NCBI GenBank assembly: GCA_017483945.1
Contig: JAFUUE010000027.1
Location: forward strand, 1-34,840
From: Paludibacteraceae bacterium
GTDB taxonomy: Bacteria > Bacteroidota > Bacteroidia > Bacteroidales > Paludibacteraceae
Direction: 5' to 3'
Length of the DNA stretch: 34,840 nt
Positions 27,235-34,817 of the stretch are shown here, piece by piece (position 1 is the stretch's first letter; the number at the start of each line of letters is the position of its first letter). The notes beneath the pieces are model-generated. The model worked only from the letters and a program-made list of their open reading frames with translations. It ran no database searches and was not told the origin of the DNA. Position numbers and translations under genes: made by a program.

Positions 27235-28256
27235 AAGCATTAGTAAAGAAATACACCGCCCCCGGCATCTGGATGGAAGACGTCCCCATGCCCGAAGTGG
27301 GGGTCAACGATGTCCTCATCAAGGTCACCAAGGCCGCTATCTGCGGCACCGACCTCCATATGTATAAATGGGACGCATGGTCACAGACACACTGCCGTCC
27401 GCCCTACACGATGGGACATGAGTTTGTCGGCGTCGTCGCCGAGGTGGGACCCGGTGTCCGCAACTTCACTGTCGGCGAACGTGTCACCGCCGAGGGACAT
27501 ATCGTCTGCGGTCACTGCCGCAACTGCCGCCGGGGAATGGGACACGTCTGTGAGAACACTATCTCCGTCGGTATCATGGGCAAGGACGGCTGCTTCGCCG
27601 AGTATGTCACCATACCCGAGTCCAATGTGGTCAAGCTGCGCCCCGAGATACCGGACGACTTCGCCGCTATCATGGACCCCTTCGGCAATGCCACCCATAC
27701 GGCTCTCGCCTTCCCCCTGCTCGGTGAGGACGTCCTCATCACCGGGGCCGGACTCATCGGCACCATGGCGGCGGGGATATGCCGCTATGCCGGAGCCAAG
27801 CATATTGTCGTCACGGATATTAACCCTCTCCGCCTGGAGATTGCGAAGAAAATGGGTGCCACCCTTACCGTCGATGGCTCCAAGGGCGAGACCATACAGG
27901 ACGCCATGCGCCAACTCGGTATCCGCGGCTTCGATGTCGGACTGGAGATGTCCGGCGCACCTGCGGCCTTCAACGACATGATTGCCCATATGTACAAGGG
28001 GGCCAACATCGCCCAACTCGGCATCCTCCCCTCCGACACACGGGTCAACTGGTCCGATGTCATCTTCAATGCCCTTACTATCAAGGGTATCACCGGCCGC
28101 CGGATGTGGGAGACTTGGTATCAGATGGAGCAGATGCTGCTCGGCGGACTCGACCTCTCGCCCGTCATCACTCACCGCTTCGCCTTCGACGACTTCCAAC
28201 GCGGCTTCGACATCATGGTCTCCGGTCAGTGCGGCAAAGTCCTACTTGAGTGGTAA
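27231..28256 (+). CDS. tdh: L-threonine 3-dehydrogenase, zinc-dependent MDR family, 341 aa
   Basis: Oxidises L-threonine with NAD to 2-amino-3-oxobutyrate, passed to Kbl. Catalytic zinc ligands sit at Cys38 (CGTDLH), His63 and Glu64 (GHEF). Structural zinc cysteines are at 93, 96, 99 and 107 (CGHCRNCRRGMGHVC), the same numbering as the E. coli enzyme. The Rossmann motif is GAGLIGTMAAG, followed by an NAD-type acidic strand end (VVTDINPLRL). The C-terminal stretch GRRMWETWYQM is diagnostic of Tdh. Translational coupling with kbl (4-nt overlap) supports the assignment; a hairpin 20 nt after the stop closes the unit. Confidence 0.96.
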   Translation: MKALVKKYTAPGIWMEDVPMPEVGVNDVLIKVTKAAICGTDLHMYKWDAWSQTHCRPPYTMGHEFVGVVAEVGPGVRNFTVGERVTAEGHIVCGHCRNCRRGMGHVCENTISVGIMGKDGCFAEYVTIPESNVVKLRPEIPDDFAAIMDPFGNATHTALAFPLLGEDVLITGAGLIGTMAAGICRYAGAKHIVVTDINPLRLEIAKKMGATLTVDGSKGETIQDAMRQLGIRGFDVGLEMSGAPAAFNDMIAHMYKGANIAQLGILPSDTRVNWSDVIFNALTIKGITGRRMWETWYQMEQMLLGGLDLSPVITHRFAFDDFQRGFDIMVSGQCGKVLLEW

Positions 28257-28275
28257 GTCTCAACTCTCGTAACAA

Positions 28276-28303
28276 AAGGGATGGCACGCAAGTACCATCC
28301 CTT
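28276..28303. terminator. Shared hairpin terminator between tdh and the amylase gene
   Basis: A 9-bp stem AAGGGATGG (28276-28284) pairs with CCATCCCTT (28295-28303) around a 10-nt loop. On the minus strand it is followed by TTTGTTACG, so it fits best as the amylase terminator, 18 nt after that stop. On the plus strand the tail is CTCTATGTC, weaker, but it may also stop tdh transcripts. Confidence 0.65.
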
Positions 28304-28321
28304 CTCTATGTCTATGAGACC

Positions 28322-30895
28322 TTACTTGACCCTCGAACCGCGAGCGTCATGCCATGTCCCGTCCGGCGATATCAGGTACAGCACACCGTCTATCATCACC
28401 TTGTGCGCCGACTCGCTTGGTATGGATATCGCGCTCGTGCCCAATGTCGGTTCGCAGATTGCAGTCACCTGTGACGTAGGTGCAATAGAACCTTTGCTTG
28501 TGCCGGTGTACAGGTATTGGTCATGATAGATGAGGTCCTGCGTCTGGTTCCCGCTTCCGTCGTTCCAGATAATCTTCCACGTGCTGTCAATCGCCCCGGC
28601 GTCCTCTGGGATGAGGTACTTATAGTTGCCGTCGCCCAGCGAGATAGCTCTCTTACCGGGCCAACTGCCCGTCACTTGTACCGTCTTACCTGTGCCCGTG
28701 TGCCAGATATAGCAGTTGATACTGCTGCCGAAATCGTCGGACTTATGGAAGAACACCGCGTGCTCCCCCTCCGTGGTCAGACAGGGGGCAATAGGCTCAC
28801 TCCCCTCGCTGCTGCCTCCGCCCTGCTGGCCGGGGTCGTCTGTCAGCTCCATCTCCGTACCGTCCCACGTGGGGGTGGGGATGTTCTGTGGCGTCGAGGT
28901 GTAGATATACTTGCCGTCTTCGCCTATCTTGCCCGGAGCTGGAGTCTGTGCTGTGGACAGCACATACACGCGCAGGTTGCCTTTTCCGCTGCACGTCACC
29001 GACAGCGTCCCGTTCGTCACCGTCTGCACATCGCCGGTCACGCAGTCCGTGTAGGTACCGTTCAGGATGCCGCTGAACGTGGCGTTCCCCGATATGCAAA
29101 CCAATGCATAACTATCCGTCGTCGCATCGGTGTAACGGCGCTTGAAGGCGAACGAACCGCTGCAACCCTCTACCGAGTACTGACCCTTGCGCAACGCCGG
29201 CACAGCCATGCGGATCTTGCTAAGGCGCTGGATATGTTGAGCTAAGGGATGCGACAACGAGACCGCCAGATTACCCGTGGCTTGGTCGTATTCCGCAAAG
29301 TCGGTCGTGTGAACATCCCCCTTGATATAGCCGCCGAAATACGCGCGACCCGAGTTCTGCAGCGCGATATTCGTGCCCTCGTCGATGCGTTTCCCCTTCT
29401 GGAACTCTACCTCCGAACCGTAGTACAAGCACGGTATCCCACGGTGCGTGAACATCAGCGACAGGTTCTCTGCCCACGTGTCCTGAGGCTTCGAGAAACG
29501 GTTGAACTGCACCTCATCCGGCGCGTAGTCGTGCGAATCGACATACACCACGTTCCACGTCGCGTCGTTGTAGTACTTGTCGTTCGACGGCTTCGCCACG
29601 TTCCACGCACCGCTCGCGCTCGAGAAGTTCCAGTGCATAGGAAAATCAATCACGTGCAGCCCCGATGCCTGCGAGTAGTCGGGGGCATGGTAGTCATTGC
29701 CGTTCAGTAGCGCGTTCTGCGACGTGCGCTGAGTACTCAGACCACCACCGTCATCGCTCGCCTGCTCCCATACCGACTGCCAGTTCGTGTGAGACGTGCA
29801 GGGAGACGCTTCTAACTCGACCAGACTGTTCCACGACGCCGGATCCTCGTCCCAGGCATACGACTTCGACTCGCCCCACGTGTAGTAGAACGGCGATAGG
29901 TTCGACTGACCGCGGTAGAGAATGTCGCTGTAGCGCGCACACACCTCCGCGAACATATAGAACGGAGTGCCACCGCGAAGCGAAGCCGACGCCTCGCCAG
30001 CCGCCTGAAAAGCCGGAACAAATGCCTTGTTGAACGTCAGACGCGAGATATGACCGCCCGTGTCGATGCGGAAACCGTCCACACCCATGTTGATGAACGT
30101 CGTGTAGCACTGTATCAGGTAGTTATATACCGCAGGGTTCTCTGTGTTGAGGTCCACGCAGTCGCCTGCTATCTGAGCAAACCAACGGTTCGGCTCGTCC
30201 CAGTTGAAGTTGCCGTAGTGATGCCAGTAGTTATGGCTGTCGTAGTTCAGCTGCTGACCGTTCTGGTCAGGGGTGTTCTTCATCTTCGACAGACGCGCCG
30301 CATACTGCTTGCCACCGTCCAGAGACAGGTAGTTGTCCGGCAGCAGACCACCCTCCGATACCGTATAAGGAACCATGCAATCGTCTATCGACGACTGGTC
30401 GGCATCCGCGTCACGGTTGAACAACTTGCACAGGTTAGCCTCGCCGAAATTGCCCGTGTGATTCAGTACAATATCCAGGATAATCTTCATCCCGCGAGCG
30501 TGCGCCTCGTCAATCACCGTCTGGAAACTGACATCTTCTGACTCGTGACGATGGTCCACTTTACTGAAGTCGTGCGCATGGTAGCCGTGGTAGTCATAGC
30601 CCGACGCGTTCTCAACGATAGGCGTAATCCATATCGCCGTGAATCCCAGTGCCTTGATGTAGTCCATCTTCTCAATCAACCCCTTGAAATCGCCGCGCCA
30701 AGCCGGGTCACCCGCGTTCTTCGACTGGTTGTCCCAGCACTGTGTGTTGTTCGACGGATCGCCGTCATAGAAGCGGGTAGGGAGCAGAAAATAAATCTGT
30801 TCGTCACGAAAATCGGTGCGGGAAGGGTACAGCGTACTGCCCGAAACAGACACGGCTGCCGCCACTGCAAGCAAAAGAAATGTAATCCTTTTCAT
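28322..30895 (-). CDS. Secreted GH13 alpha-amylase with CBM26-like starch-binding module and sorting-like tail, 857 aa
   Basis: Hydrolyses alpha-1,4-glucans such as starch. The signal peptide is MKRITFLLLAVAAAVSVSGS. GH13 regions: I DIVLNHTG (about 141-148), II GFRIDTGGHI with nucleophile Asp278, III YMFAEV with acid/base Glu317, IV YVDSHD with Asp456. After the barrel and domain C, a module around residues 715-805 (FFHKSDDF, CYIWHTGTGKTVQVTGSWPG, NYKYLIP, WKIIWNDGSGNQTQD) resembles CBM26-type starch-binding domains. The last residues (KVMIDGVLYLISPDGTWHDA, then RGSRVK) resemble the tail of the giant adhesin and suggest the same export and anchoring route, probably T9SS. No lipobox is seen, and no SusCD genes are adjacent, so this is not a canonical starch-utilisation locus within the window. 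Confidence 0.93.
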   Translation of the reverse strand: MKRITFLLLAVAAAVSVSGSTLYPSRTDFRDEQIYFLLPTRFYDGDPSNNTQCWDNQSKNAGDPAWRGDFKGLIEKMDYIKALGFTAIWITPIVENASGYDYHGYHAHDFSKVDHRHESEDVSFQTVIDEAHARGMKIILDIVLNHTGNFGEANLCKLFNRDADADQSSIDDCMVPYTVSEGGLLPDNYLSLDGGKQYAARLSKMKNTPDQNGQQLNYDSHNYWHHYGNFNWDEPNRWFAQIAGDCVDLNTENPAVYNYLIQCYTTFINMGVDGFRIDTGGHISRLTFNKAFVPAFQAAGEASASLRGGTPFYMFAEVCARYSDILYRGQSNLSPFYYTWGESKSYAWDEDPASWNSLVELEASPCTSHTNWQSVWEQASDDGGGLSTQRTSQNALLNGNDYHAPDYSQASGLHVIDFPMHWNFSSASGAWNVAKPSNDKYYNDATWNVVYVDSHDYAPDEVQFNRFSKPQDTWAENLSLMFTHRGIPCLYYGSEVEFQKGKRIDEGTNIALQNSGRAYFGGYIKGDVHTTDFAEYDQATGNLAVSLSHPLAQHIQRLSKIRMAVPALRKGQYSVEGCSGSFAFKRRYTDATTDSYALVCISGNATFSGILNGTYTDCVTGDVQTVTNGTLSVTCSGKGNLRVYVLSTAQTPAPGKIGEDGKYIYTSTPQNIPTPTWDGTEMELTDDPGQQGGGSSEGSEPIAPCLTTEGEHAVFFHKSDDFGSSINCYIWHTGTGKTVQVTGSWPGKRAISLGDGNYKYLIPEDAGAIDSTWKIIWNDGSGNQTQDLIYHDQYLYTGTSKGSIAPTSQVTAICEPTLGTSAISIPSESAHKVMIDGVLYLISPDGTWHDARGSRVK

Positions 30896-30963
30896 GGTCG
30901 TATTAGATAGATTATCGTATGGTTAAGGGCTCCTCCGAAGTCTGGTCTCGGAAAAATCCTATA

Positions 30964-30995
30964 CAAAGGTACAGCATTTTTCCCATATATGCAAG
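30964..30995 (-). promoter_or_regulatory. Promoter for the amylase gene
   Basis: On the minus strand the -7 box TACCTTTG (30964-30971) is preceded by 20 nt and then CTTG (30992-30995), one base from TTTG. It predicts a 5' leader of about 60 nt before the ATG at 30895. Confidence 0.65.
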
Positions 30996-31078
30996 CCCCA
31001 TCCCCTAAAAAAATCCCTCTCCCTATTCCGTCCCCTCTCCGCCTCCTCTCTCATCCCTGCCTTTTTCGGTGCAACTCC

Positions 31079-31111
31079 CGAACCTGACCCGAACCTGACC
31101 CGAACCTGCCC
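31079..31111. repeat. Three 11-bp CGAACCTGACC-type units
   Basis: Back-to-back units at 31079-31089, 31090-31100 and 31101-31111 (the last has one change). Related to the CGTTACCTGAC arrays at 10834-10855 and 24481-24513. Confidence 0.85.
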
Positions 31112-31183
31112 CATGTATTACACTGATTTGCAGCCTATCGGACTATTCCGTCTGCGTAAAAGATGCAAAAGACTACGCTCCCA

Positions 31184-31215
31184 CTTGCGTATGTCGCAAA
31201 AAAGCAGTACCTTTG
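31184..31215 (+). promoter_or_regulatory. Promoter for era
   Basis: CTTG (31184-31187), 20 nt, then TACCTTTG (31208-31215) 25 nt before the era ATG. It has the same CTTG/TACCTTTG pair and spacing as the amylase promoter on the other strand. Confidence 0.65.
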
Positions 31216-31240
31216 CACCCGAATAAACTCCCTATCAACT

Positions 31241-32152
31241 ATGGCAGAACATCCTCACCGTTCCGGTTTCGTCAATATAGTCGGCAACCCCAATGTCGGC
31301 AAGTCCACCCTCATGAACGCCCTCGTCGGAGAGCGACTCAGTATCATCACCAGCAAGGCCCAGACCACGCGCCACCGCATCATGGGCATCGTCAACGGCG
31401 AGGATTTCCAGATGGTCTATTCCGACACGCCCGGTGTCCTCCATCCGAACTATAAACTTCAGGAGCAGATGCTCGAGTTCTCCCGCTCCGCCCTCGTGGA
31501 TGCCGACGTCCTGCTCTATGTCACCGACGTGCAGGATGACCCCGAGCGCAATCCCGACTTCTTCCACAAAGTGCAACAGATGGCGGCATCCGAAGGACAT
31601 GGCCCCTCCGTCCTGCTTGTCATCAACAAGATAGACCTCACCACCCAGGACACACTCGAGAACCTCGTGGACTTCTGGCATAAGACACTCCCCGCTGCGG
31701 AGGTCTTCCCTATCTCGGCTAAGGAGCATTTCGGTGTCGAACAACTCTTTGCACGCATACTCAGCCTGCTGCCCGAGTGCCCGCCGTTCTTCCCCAAAGA
31801 CCAACTCACGGATAAGTCCTCGCGCTTCTTCGTCAACGAAATCATCCGCGAGAAGATACTCCTCTCTTACGACAAGGAGATTCCCTATAGCGTCGAGGTC
31901 GAGGTCGAGTCCTTTCATGAAGAAGACAAACTCATCCGTATCGACGCCGTTATCTACTGCGAACGCGACAGCCAGAAAGGCATCCTCATCGGCAAGGCCG
32001 GCTCTGCACTCAAACGTGTCGGCACACTCGCACGCAAGGATATAGAGGCCTTCTTCGGCAAACCCGTCTTCCTCCAACTATACGTCAAGGTGGACCGCGA
32101 CTGGCGCTCCAATCGCAATCGCCTGCGCCACTACGGCTACGACCTCAATTAA
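31241..32152 (+). CDS. era: GTPase Era, 303 aa
   Basis: Essential GTPase that binds the 3' end of 16S rRNA and assists 30S assembly. G-motifs: G1 GNPNVGKS (residues 15-22), G2 region QTTRHR, G3 DTPG (62-65), G4 NKID (129-132), G5 SAKE (159-162). The C-terminal KH domain is clear: GILIGKAGSALKRVG, then FFGKPVFLQLYVKVDRDWR. The ATG at 31241 is chosen because it follows the promoter; an in-frame ATG at 31163 lies upstream of the -33 box. It converges with the permease gene, with only 29 bp between stop codons and no hairpin terminator visible there. Confidence 0.97.
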   Translation: MAEHPHRSGFVNIVGNPNVGKSTLMNALVGERLSIITSKAQTTRHRIMGIVNGEDFQMVYSDTPGVLHPNYKLQEQMLEFSRSALVDADVLLYVTDVQDDPERNPDFFHKVQQMAASEGHGPSVLLVINKIDLTTQDTLENLVDFWHKTLPAAEVFPISAKEHFGVEQLFARILSLLPECPPFFPKDQLTDKSSRFFVNEIIREKILLSYDKEIPYSVEVEVESFHEEDKLIRIDAVIYCERDSQKGILIGKAGSALKRVGTLARKDIEAFFGKPVFLQLYVKVDRDWRSNRNRLRHYGYDLN

Positions 32153-32181
32153 AACCTTCTTGCGACCTCCCCGCGCCGGTC

Positions 32182-33285
32182 TTACTTCCGTACGCGTAGG
32201 TACAAAACGCTGCCTATCAGTAGGAAAACGAAGTTCGGCAACCATACGCTCATGAACGGCGACATCACGCCGTTCACTGAGAACGTGGTGCTTACGGTGG
32301 AGAATAGAATATACAGCGCCGATAGAGCCAGACCGATGCCCAGGTTGCGCCCCATGCCGCGACGGGACTTCTGCGAACTCATCGTCACACCCAGTAGCGT
32401 CATGATGAAAGCGCCGATAGGTGTCGCCCAGCGCTTATGCCACTCTGTCTCAAATGCTTCCAGGTTCCCCGCGCCGCGGGCCGCCTGCTTTTCCATGTAT
32501 TGGCGGAGTTCGGGATTGGTCATCTGCTGCGCCTGCTCCGCGGTGATGAACAGCTCACGGGGCTCTATCTGGATAATCGTGTCCAGACGGTTCCCATGGC
32601 TCATCGTCTCGAACTTGTCTTCGAAATCGCGGCGCACATAGTCCTCCAAGTGCCAACAATAGACCGTGTCTGCACGCGCCGCGTCATAATGTGCCGAGTC
32701 ATAGCGGATGCGCTCTGCCGTGATACGCGAGACTAACTGCTTGCCCTCGAAGTGCTCCAGCGACGCGCGGTATCCCATCCGCGTCCGCTGTTGGAAACTC
32801 TCAATATACAGCACCGACCCGGGCTCCACCTCCATCTGCACATTACGCGCATTCTCCGTCGTGAAATGCTGGACGTATTTGTCTGTGAATGCCAGCAGCT
32901 TACCGGATGCCGGCGGTATCACATACCCCCCCATCCAGAAACTCAGCAACGCCAACAGTAGCGCCGAGATGAAATACGGGCGCATCAGTCGGTGATAACT
33001 CACACCCGCGGCCGTAATCGCGATAATCTCGCTGTTGCCCGCCATCTTCGACGTGAAGAATATCACCGATATGAATATGAACAGCGAACTGAACATGTTC
33101 ATGTAGTAGGGGATGAAGTTCAGGTAGTAATCGAGCAATATCTCCCGCCACGTGGCCTGACCCTCAAAGAAATTATCCATCTTATCCGTCAGGTCAAAGA
33201 CAATGGCAATGCTCAGTATCAGCACGATAGAGAAGAAGAACGTGCCGAGGAACTTACGGATAATATAGAAGTCAAGCTTTGTCGT
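32182..33285 (-). CDS. LptF/LptG (YjgP/YjgQ) family permease, LPS export; non-standard start proposed
   Basis: Inner-membrane subunit type of the Lpt lipopolysaccharide transporter. TM1 starts at LDFYIIRKFLGTFFFSIV; two further helices follow (SSLFIFISVIFFTSKMAG, SALLLALLSFWMGGYVIPP), then a periplasmic beta-jellyroll region, then three C-terminal helices beginning at WATPIGAFIMTLLGV. The only standard start is a GTG at 33225, which removes about half of TM1. Homologous N-termini usually read M-K-(K/R)-L-D-x-Y-I-I; here the aligned position is ACG (33283-33285), giving TKLDFYIIRKF. No ATG, GTG or TTG occurs in frame between there and the upstream stop at 33355-33357. It lies 55 nt after tgt on the same strand, a pairing I recall as common in Bacteroidota. 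Function is confident, start is not. Confidence 0.85.
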   Translation of the reverse strand, partial: TTKLDFYIIRKFLGTFFFSIVLILSIAIVFDLTDKMDNFFEGQATWREILLDYYLNFIPYYMNMFSSLFIFISVIFFTSKMAGNSEIIAITAAGVSYHRLMRPYFISALLLALLSFWMGGYVIPPASGKLLAFTDKYVQHFTTENARNVQMEVEPGSVLYIESFQQRTRMGYRASLEHFEGKQLVSRITAERIRYDSAHYDAARADTVYCWHLEDYVRRDFEDKFETMSHGNRLDTIIQIEPRELFITAEQAQQMTNPELRQYMEKQAARGAGNLEAFETEWHKRWATPIGAFIMTLLGVTMSSQKSRRGMGRNLGIGLALSALYILFSTVSTTFSVNGVMSPFMSVWLPNFVFLLIGSVLYLRVRK

Positions 33286-33340
33286 AGGGCTATTGTCGCT
33301 TGTGGTTAGTCGTTTTCGGAGGTGCGCACGCCGGTCTGCC

Positions 33341-34489
33341 TCACAGCCGCTGCATCAGTTGGGGCACCATCTGCTCCTTCCACGGATGGAAATCCCCTGC
33401 GAGGATATGCTTGCGCGACTCACGCACCAGATCCAGGTAGAAGGCCAGGTTATGTATTGACAGCAGCTCCAGTCCTAACATCTCCTGCGCATGAATCAGG
33501 TGGCGCACATAGGCGCGGCTGTACGCGTGGTCAACCATTGACGGACCCGTCGGGTCCAGTTCCGTGAAATCGTCCTCCCACTTCTTGTTGCGCAGGTTCA
33601 TCACGCCTTGCCACGTGAATATCATGCCGTTACGACCGTTGCGCGTGGGCATCACACAGTCGAACATGTCCACGCCGCGGTCGATGCCTTCCAGTATGTT
33701 CCACGGCGTCCCGACCCCCATCAGGTAGCGGGGCTTGTCCGTCGGTAGTATGTCGTTCACCACTTCTATCATCTCATACATCTTCTCCGTCGGCTCGCCG
33801 ACGGCCAGTCCTCCTATCGCATAACCGTCCCGGTCTAAGTCACGCAGACGCTTCGCCGCCTCCTGACGCAGGTCCGCATACACGCAGCCTTGCACGATGG
33901 GAAACAGGTGCTGGCGATAACCGTACAAATCCTCTGTGCTGTCGAAACGCCCGATGCAGCGGTCTAACCAGCGATGCGTGCGCTCCATCGACGACTTGGC
34001 ATAGCCGTAATCGGCCGTTCCGGGGCAGCACTCGTCAAAAGCCATCATGATGTCTGCACCAATCTCACGCTCTATATCCATCACATTCTCAGGTGTGAAC
34101 ATGAGTTTCCGACCGTCGATATGACTGCTGAAACGCACGCCCTCTTCCGTCATCTTGCGGATATCCGTCAGCGAAAACACCTGAAAACCGCCCGAGTCCG
34201 TCAGTATCGGACGAGTCCAGCCCTCAAACTTGTGCAGTCCTCCGGCTTTATGCAGGATGGATGTCCCGGGACGTAGGTACAGATGATATGTGTTGCCCAG
34301 GATTATCCGGGCATTGATGTCCTCCTCTAACTCCTTGCGCTGCACGCCCTTTACCGTGCCGACCGTGCCGACTGGCATGAAGATGGGCGTCTCAATGTCG
34401 CCGTGGTCCGTGTGAATCACACCCGCACGCGCACCCGTCGCACTCAATCCTGTATGTAATTCAAAGAATCTGCTCATTGCTCTTTTCAT
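33341..34489 (-). CDS. tgt: tRNA-guanine(34) transglycosylase, 382 aa
   Basis: Exchanges guanine-34 for preQ1 in tRNAs with GUN anticodons on the way to queuosine. Present: TDSGGFQVFSL (Asp98), QGCVYADLR, GGLAVGEP, YLMGVGTPWNI, and GVDMFDCVMPTRNGRNG with the expected nucleophile Asp277. The zinc site normally formed by CxCxxC plus His is incomplete: the segment reads LDPTGPSMVDHAYSRAY with no cysteines, though His346 (SIHNLAFY) remains. The start used is the ATG giving MKRAMSRFFELHTG; the internal ATG at 34477 is equally plausible. First gene of a likely tgt-permease transcript. Confidence 0.95.
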   Translation of the reverse strand: MKRAMSRFFELHTGLSATGARAGVIHTDHGDIETPIFMPVGTVGTVKGVQRKELEEDINARIILGNTYHLYLRPGTSILHKAGGLHKFEGWTRPILTDSGGFQVFSLTDIRKMTEEGVRFSSHIDGRKLMFTPENVMDIEREIGADIMMAFDECCPGTADYGYAKSSMERTHRWLDRCIGRFDSTEDLYGYRQHLFPIVQGCVYADLRQEAAKRLRDLDRDGYAIGGLAVGEPTEKMYEMIEVVNDILPTDKPRYLMGVGTPWNILEGIDRGVDMFDCVMPTRNGRNGMIFTWQGVMNLRNKKWEDDFTELDPTGPSMVDHAYSRAYVRHLIHAQEMLGLELLSIHNLAFYLDLVRESRKHILAGDFHPWKEQMVPQLMQRL

Positions 34490-34527
34490 TTATCTACACT
34501 ACTATTGTTGTATAGTCTAATCGCAGT

Positions 34528-34724
34528 CTAAACGCGCGCAGCGTGTTTCATCCTCGCAAGCCCGTTCTTTGGACCCGCATGGCCCCGAATGAAAAGGTTC
34601 GCGTAGCGGGACTTGTCATTCGGAGAGGAGGAACGGGGTCCCCAAAGAGCTATGCTCGAATGGGGTGTCAGGTACGGCGGCGAACTAAACGCGCGCAGCG
34701 TGTTTCATTCTCGCAAGCCCGTTC
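34528..34724. repeat. Pair of 40-bp direct repeats, 117 bp between them
   Basis: 34528-34567 and 34685-34724 both begin CTAAACGCGCGCAGCGTGTT and end CTCGCAAGCCCGTTC; they differ at one base. Both lie inside the predicted tgt leader. Confidence 0.85.
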
Positions 34725-34730
34725 CGACGA

Positions 34731-34762
34731 CAAAGATACGACTTTTTTTCCATATATGCAAA
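34731..34762 (-). promoter_or_regulatory. Promoter for tgt and the permease gene
   Basis: On the minus strand TTTG (34759-34762), 20 nt, then TATCTTTG (34731-34738): a full consensus match. It predicts a leader of roughly 235 nt before the tgt ATG. No nearer candidate was found. Confidence 0.7.
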
Positions 34763-34768
34763 TAAAAC

Positions 34769-34800
34769 AGAAGCAGATGCACTCTTGTGCATCTGCTTCT
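34769..34800 (-). terminator. Intrinsic terminator of the gene entering from the right edge
   Basis: A 14-bp perfect stem (34769-34782 with 34787-34800, left arm AGAAGCAGATGCAC) has a 4-nt loop. On the minus strand it is followed by GTTTTATTT. It sits 17 nt beyond the proposed minus-strand stop codon at 34818-34820. Confidence 0.7.
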
Positions 34801-34817
34801 TCTTGTCTTTCTGTACG

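Larger units (their letters stand above)
30896..31240. other. 345-bp divergent spacer between amylase and era
   Basis: No gene is seen. It holds the amylase promoter, a C/T-rich tract (about 31005-31070), three 11-bp CGAACCTGACC-type units (31079-31111; the last reads CGAACCTGCCC) and the era promoter. Confidence 0.7.
34490..34817. other. 328-bp spacer: tgt leader with direct repeats
   Basis: Apart from the promoter and the terminator listed separately, this holds two 40-bp direct repeats (34528-34567 and 34685-34724, one mismatch) and between them an 8-bp inverted repeat CCGAATGA/TCATTCGG. I see no gene: the open frame across it on the plus strand is made of the repeats, promoter and terminator. 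Confidence 0.65.

Noticed and set aside
31163..31240. N-terminal extension of Era by 26 residues
   Set aside because: The extension contains the -33 and -7 promoter boxes and no Era-like sequence; the ATG at 31241 gives a normal Era length.
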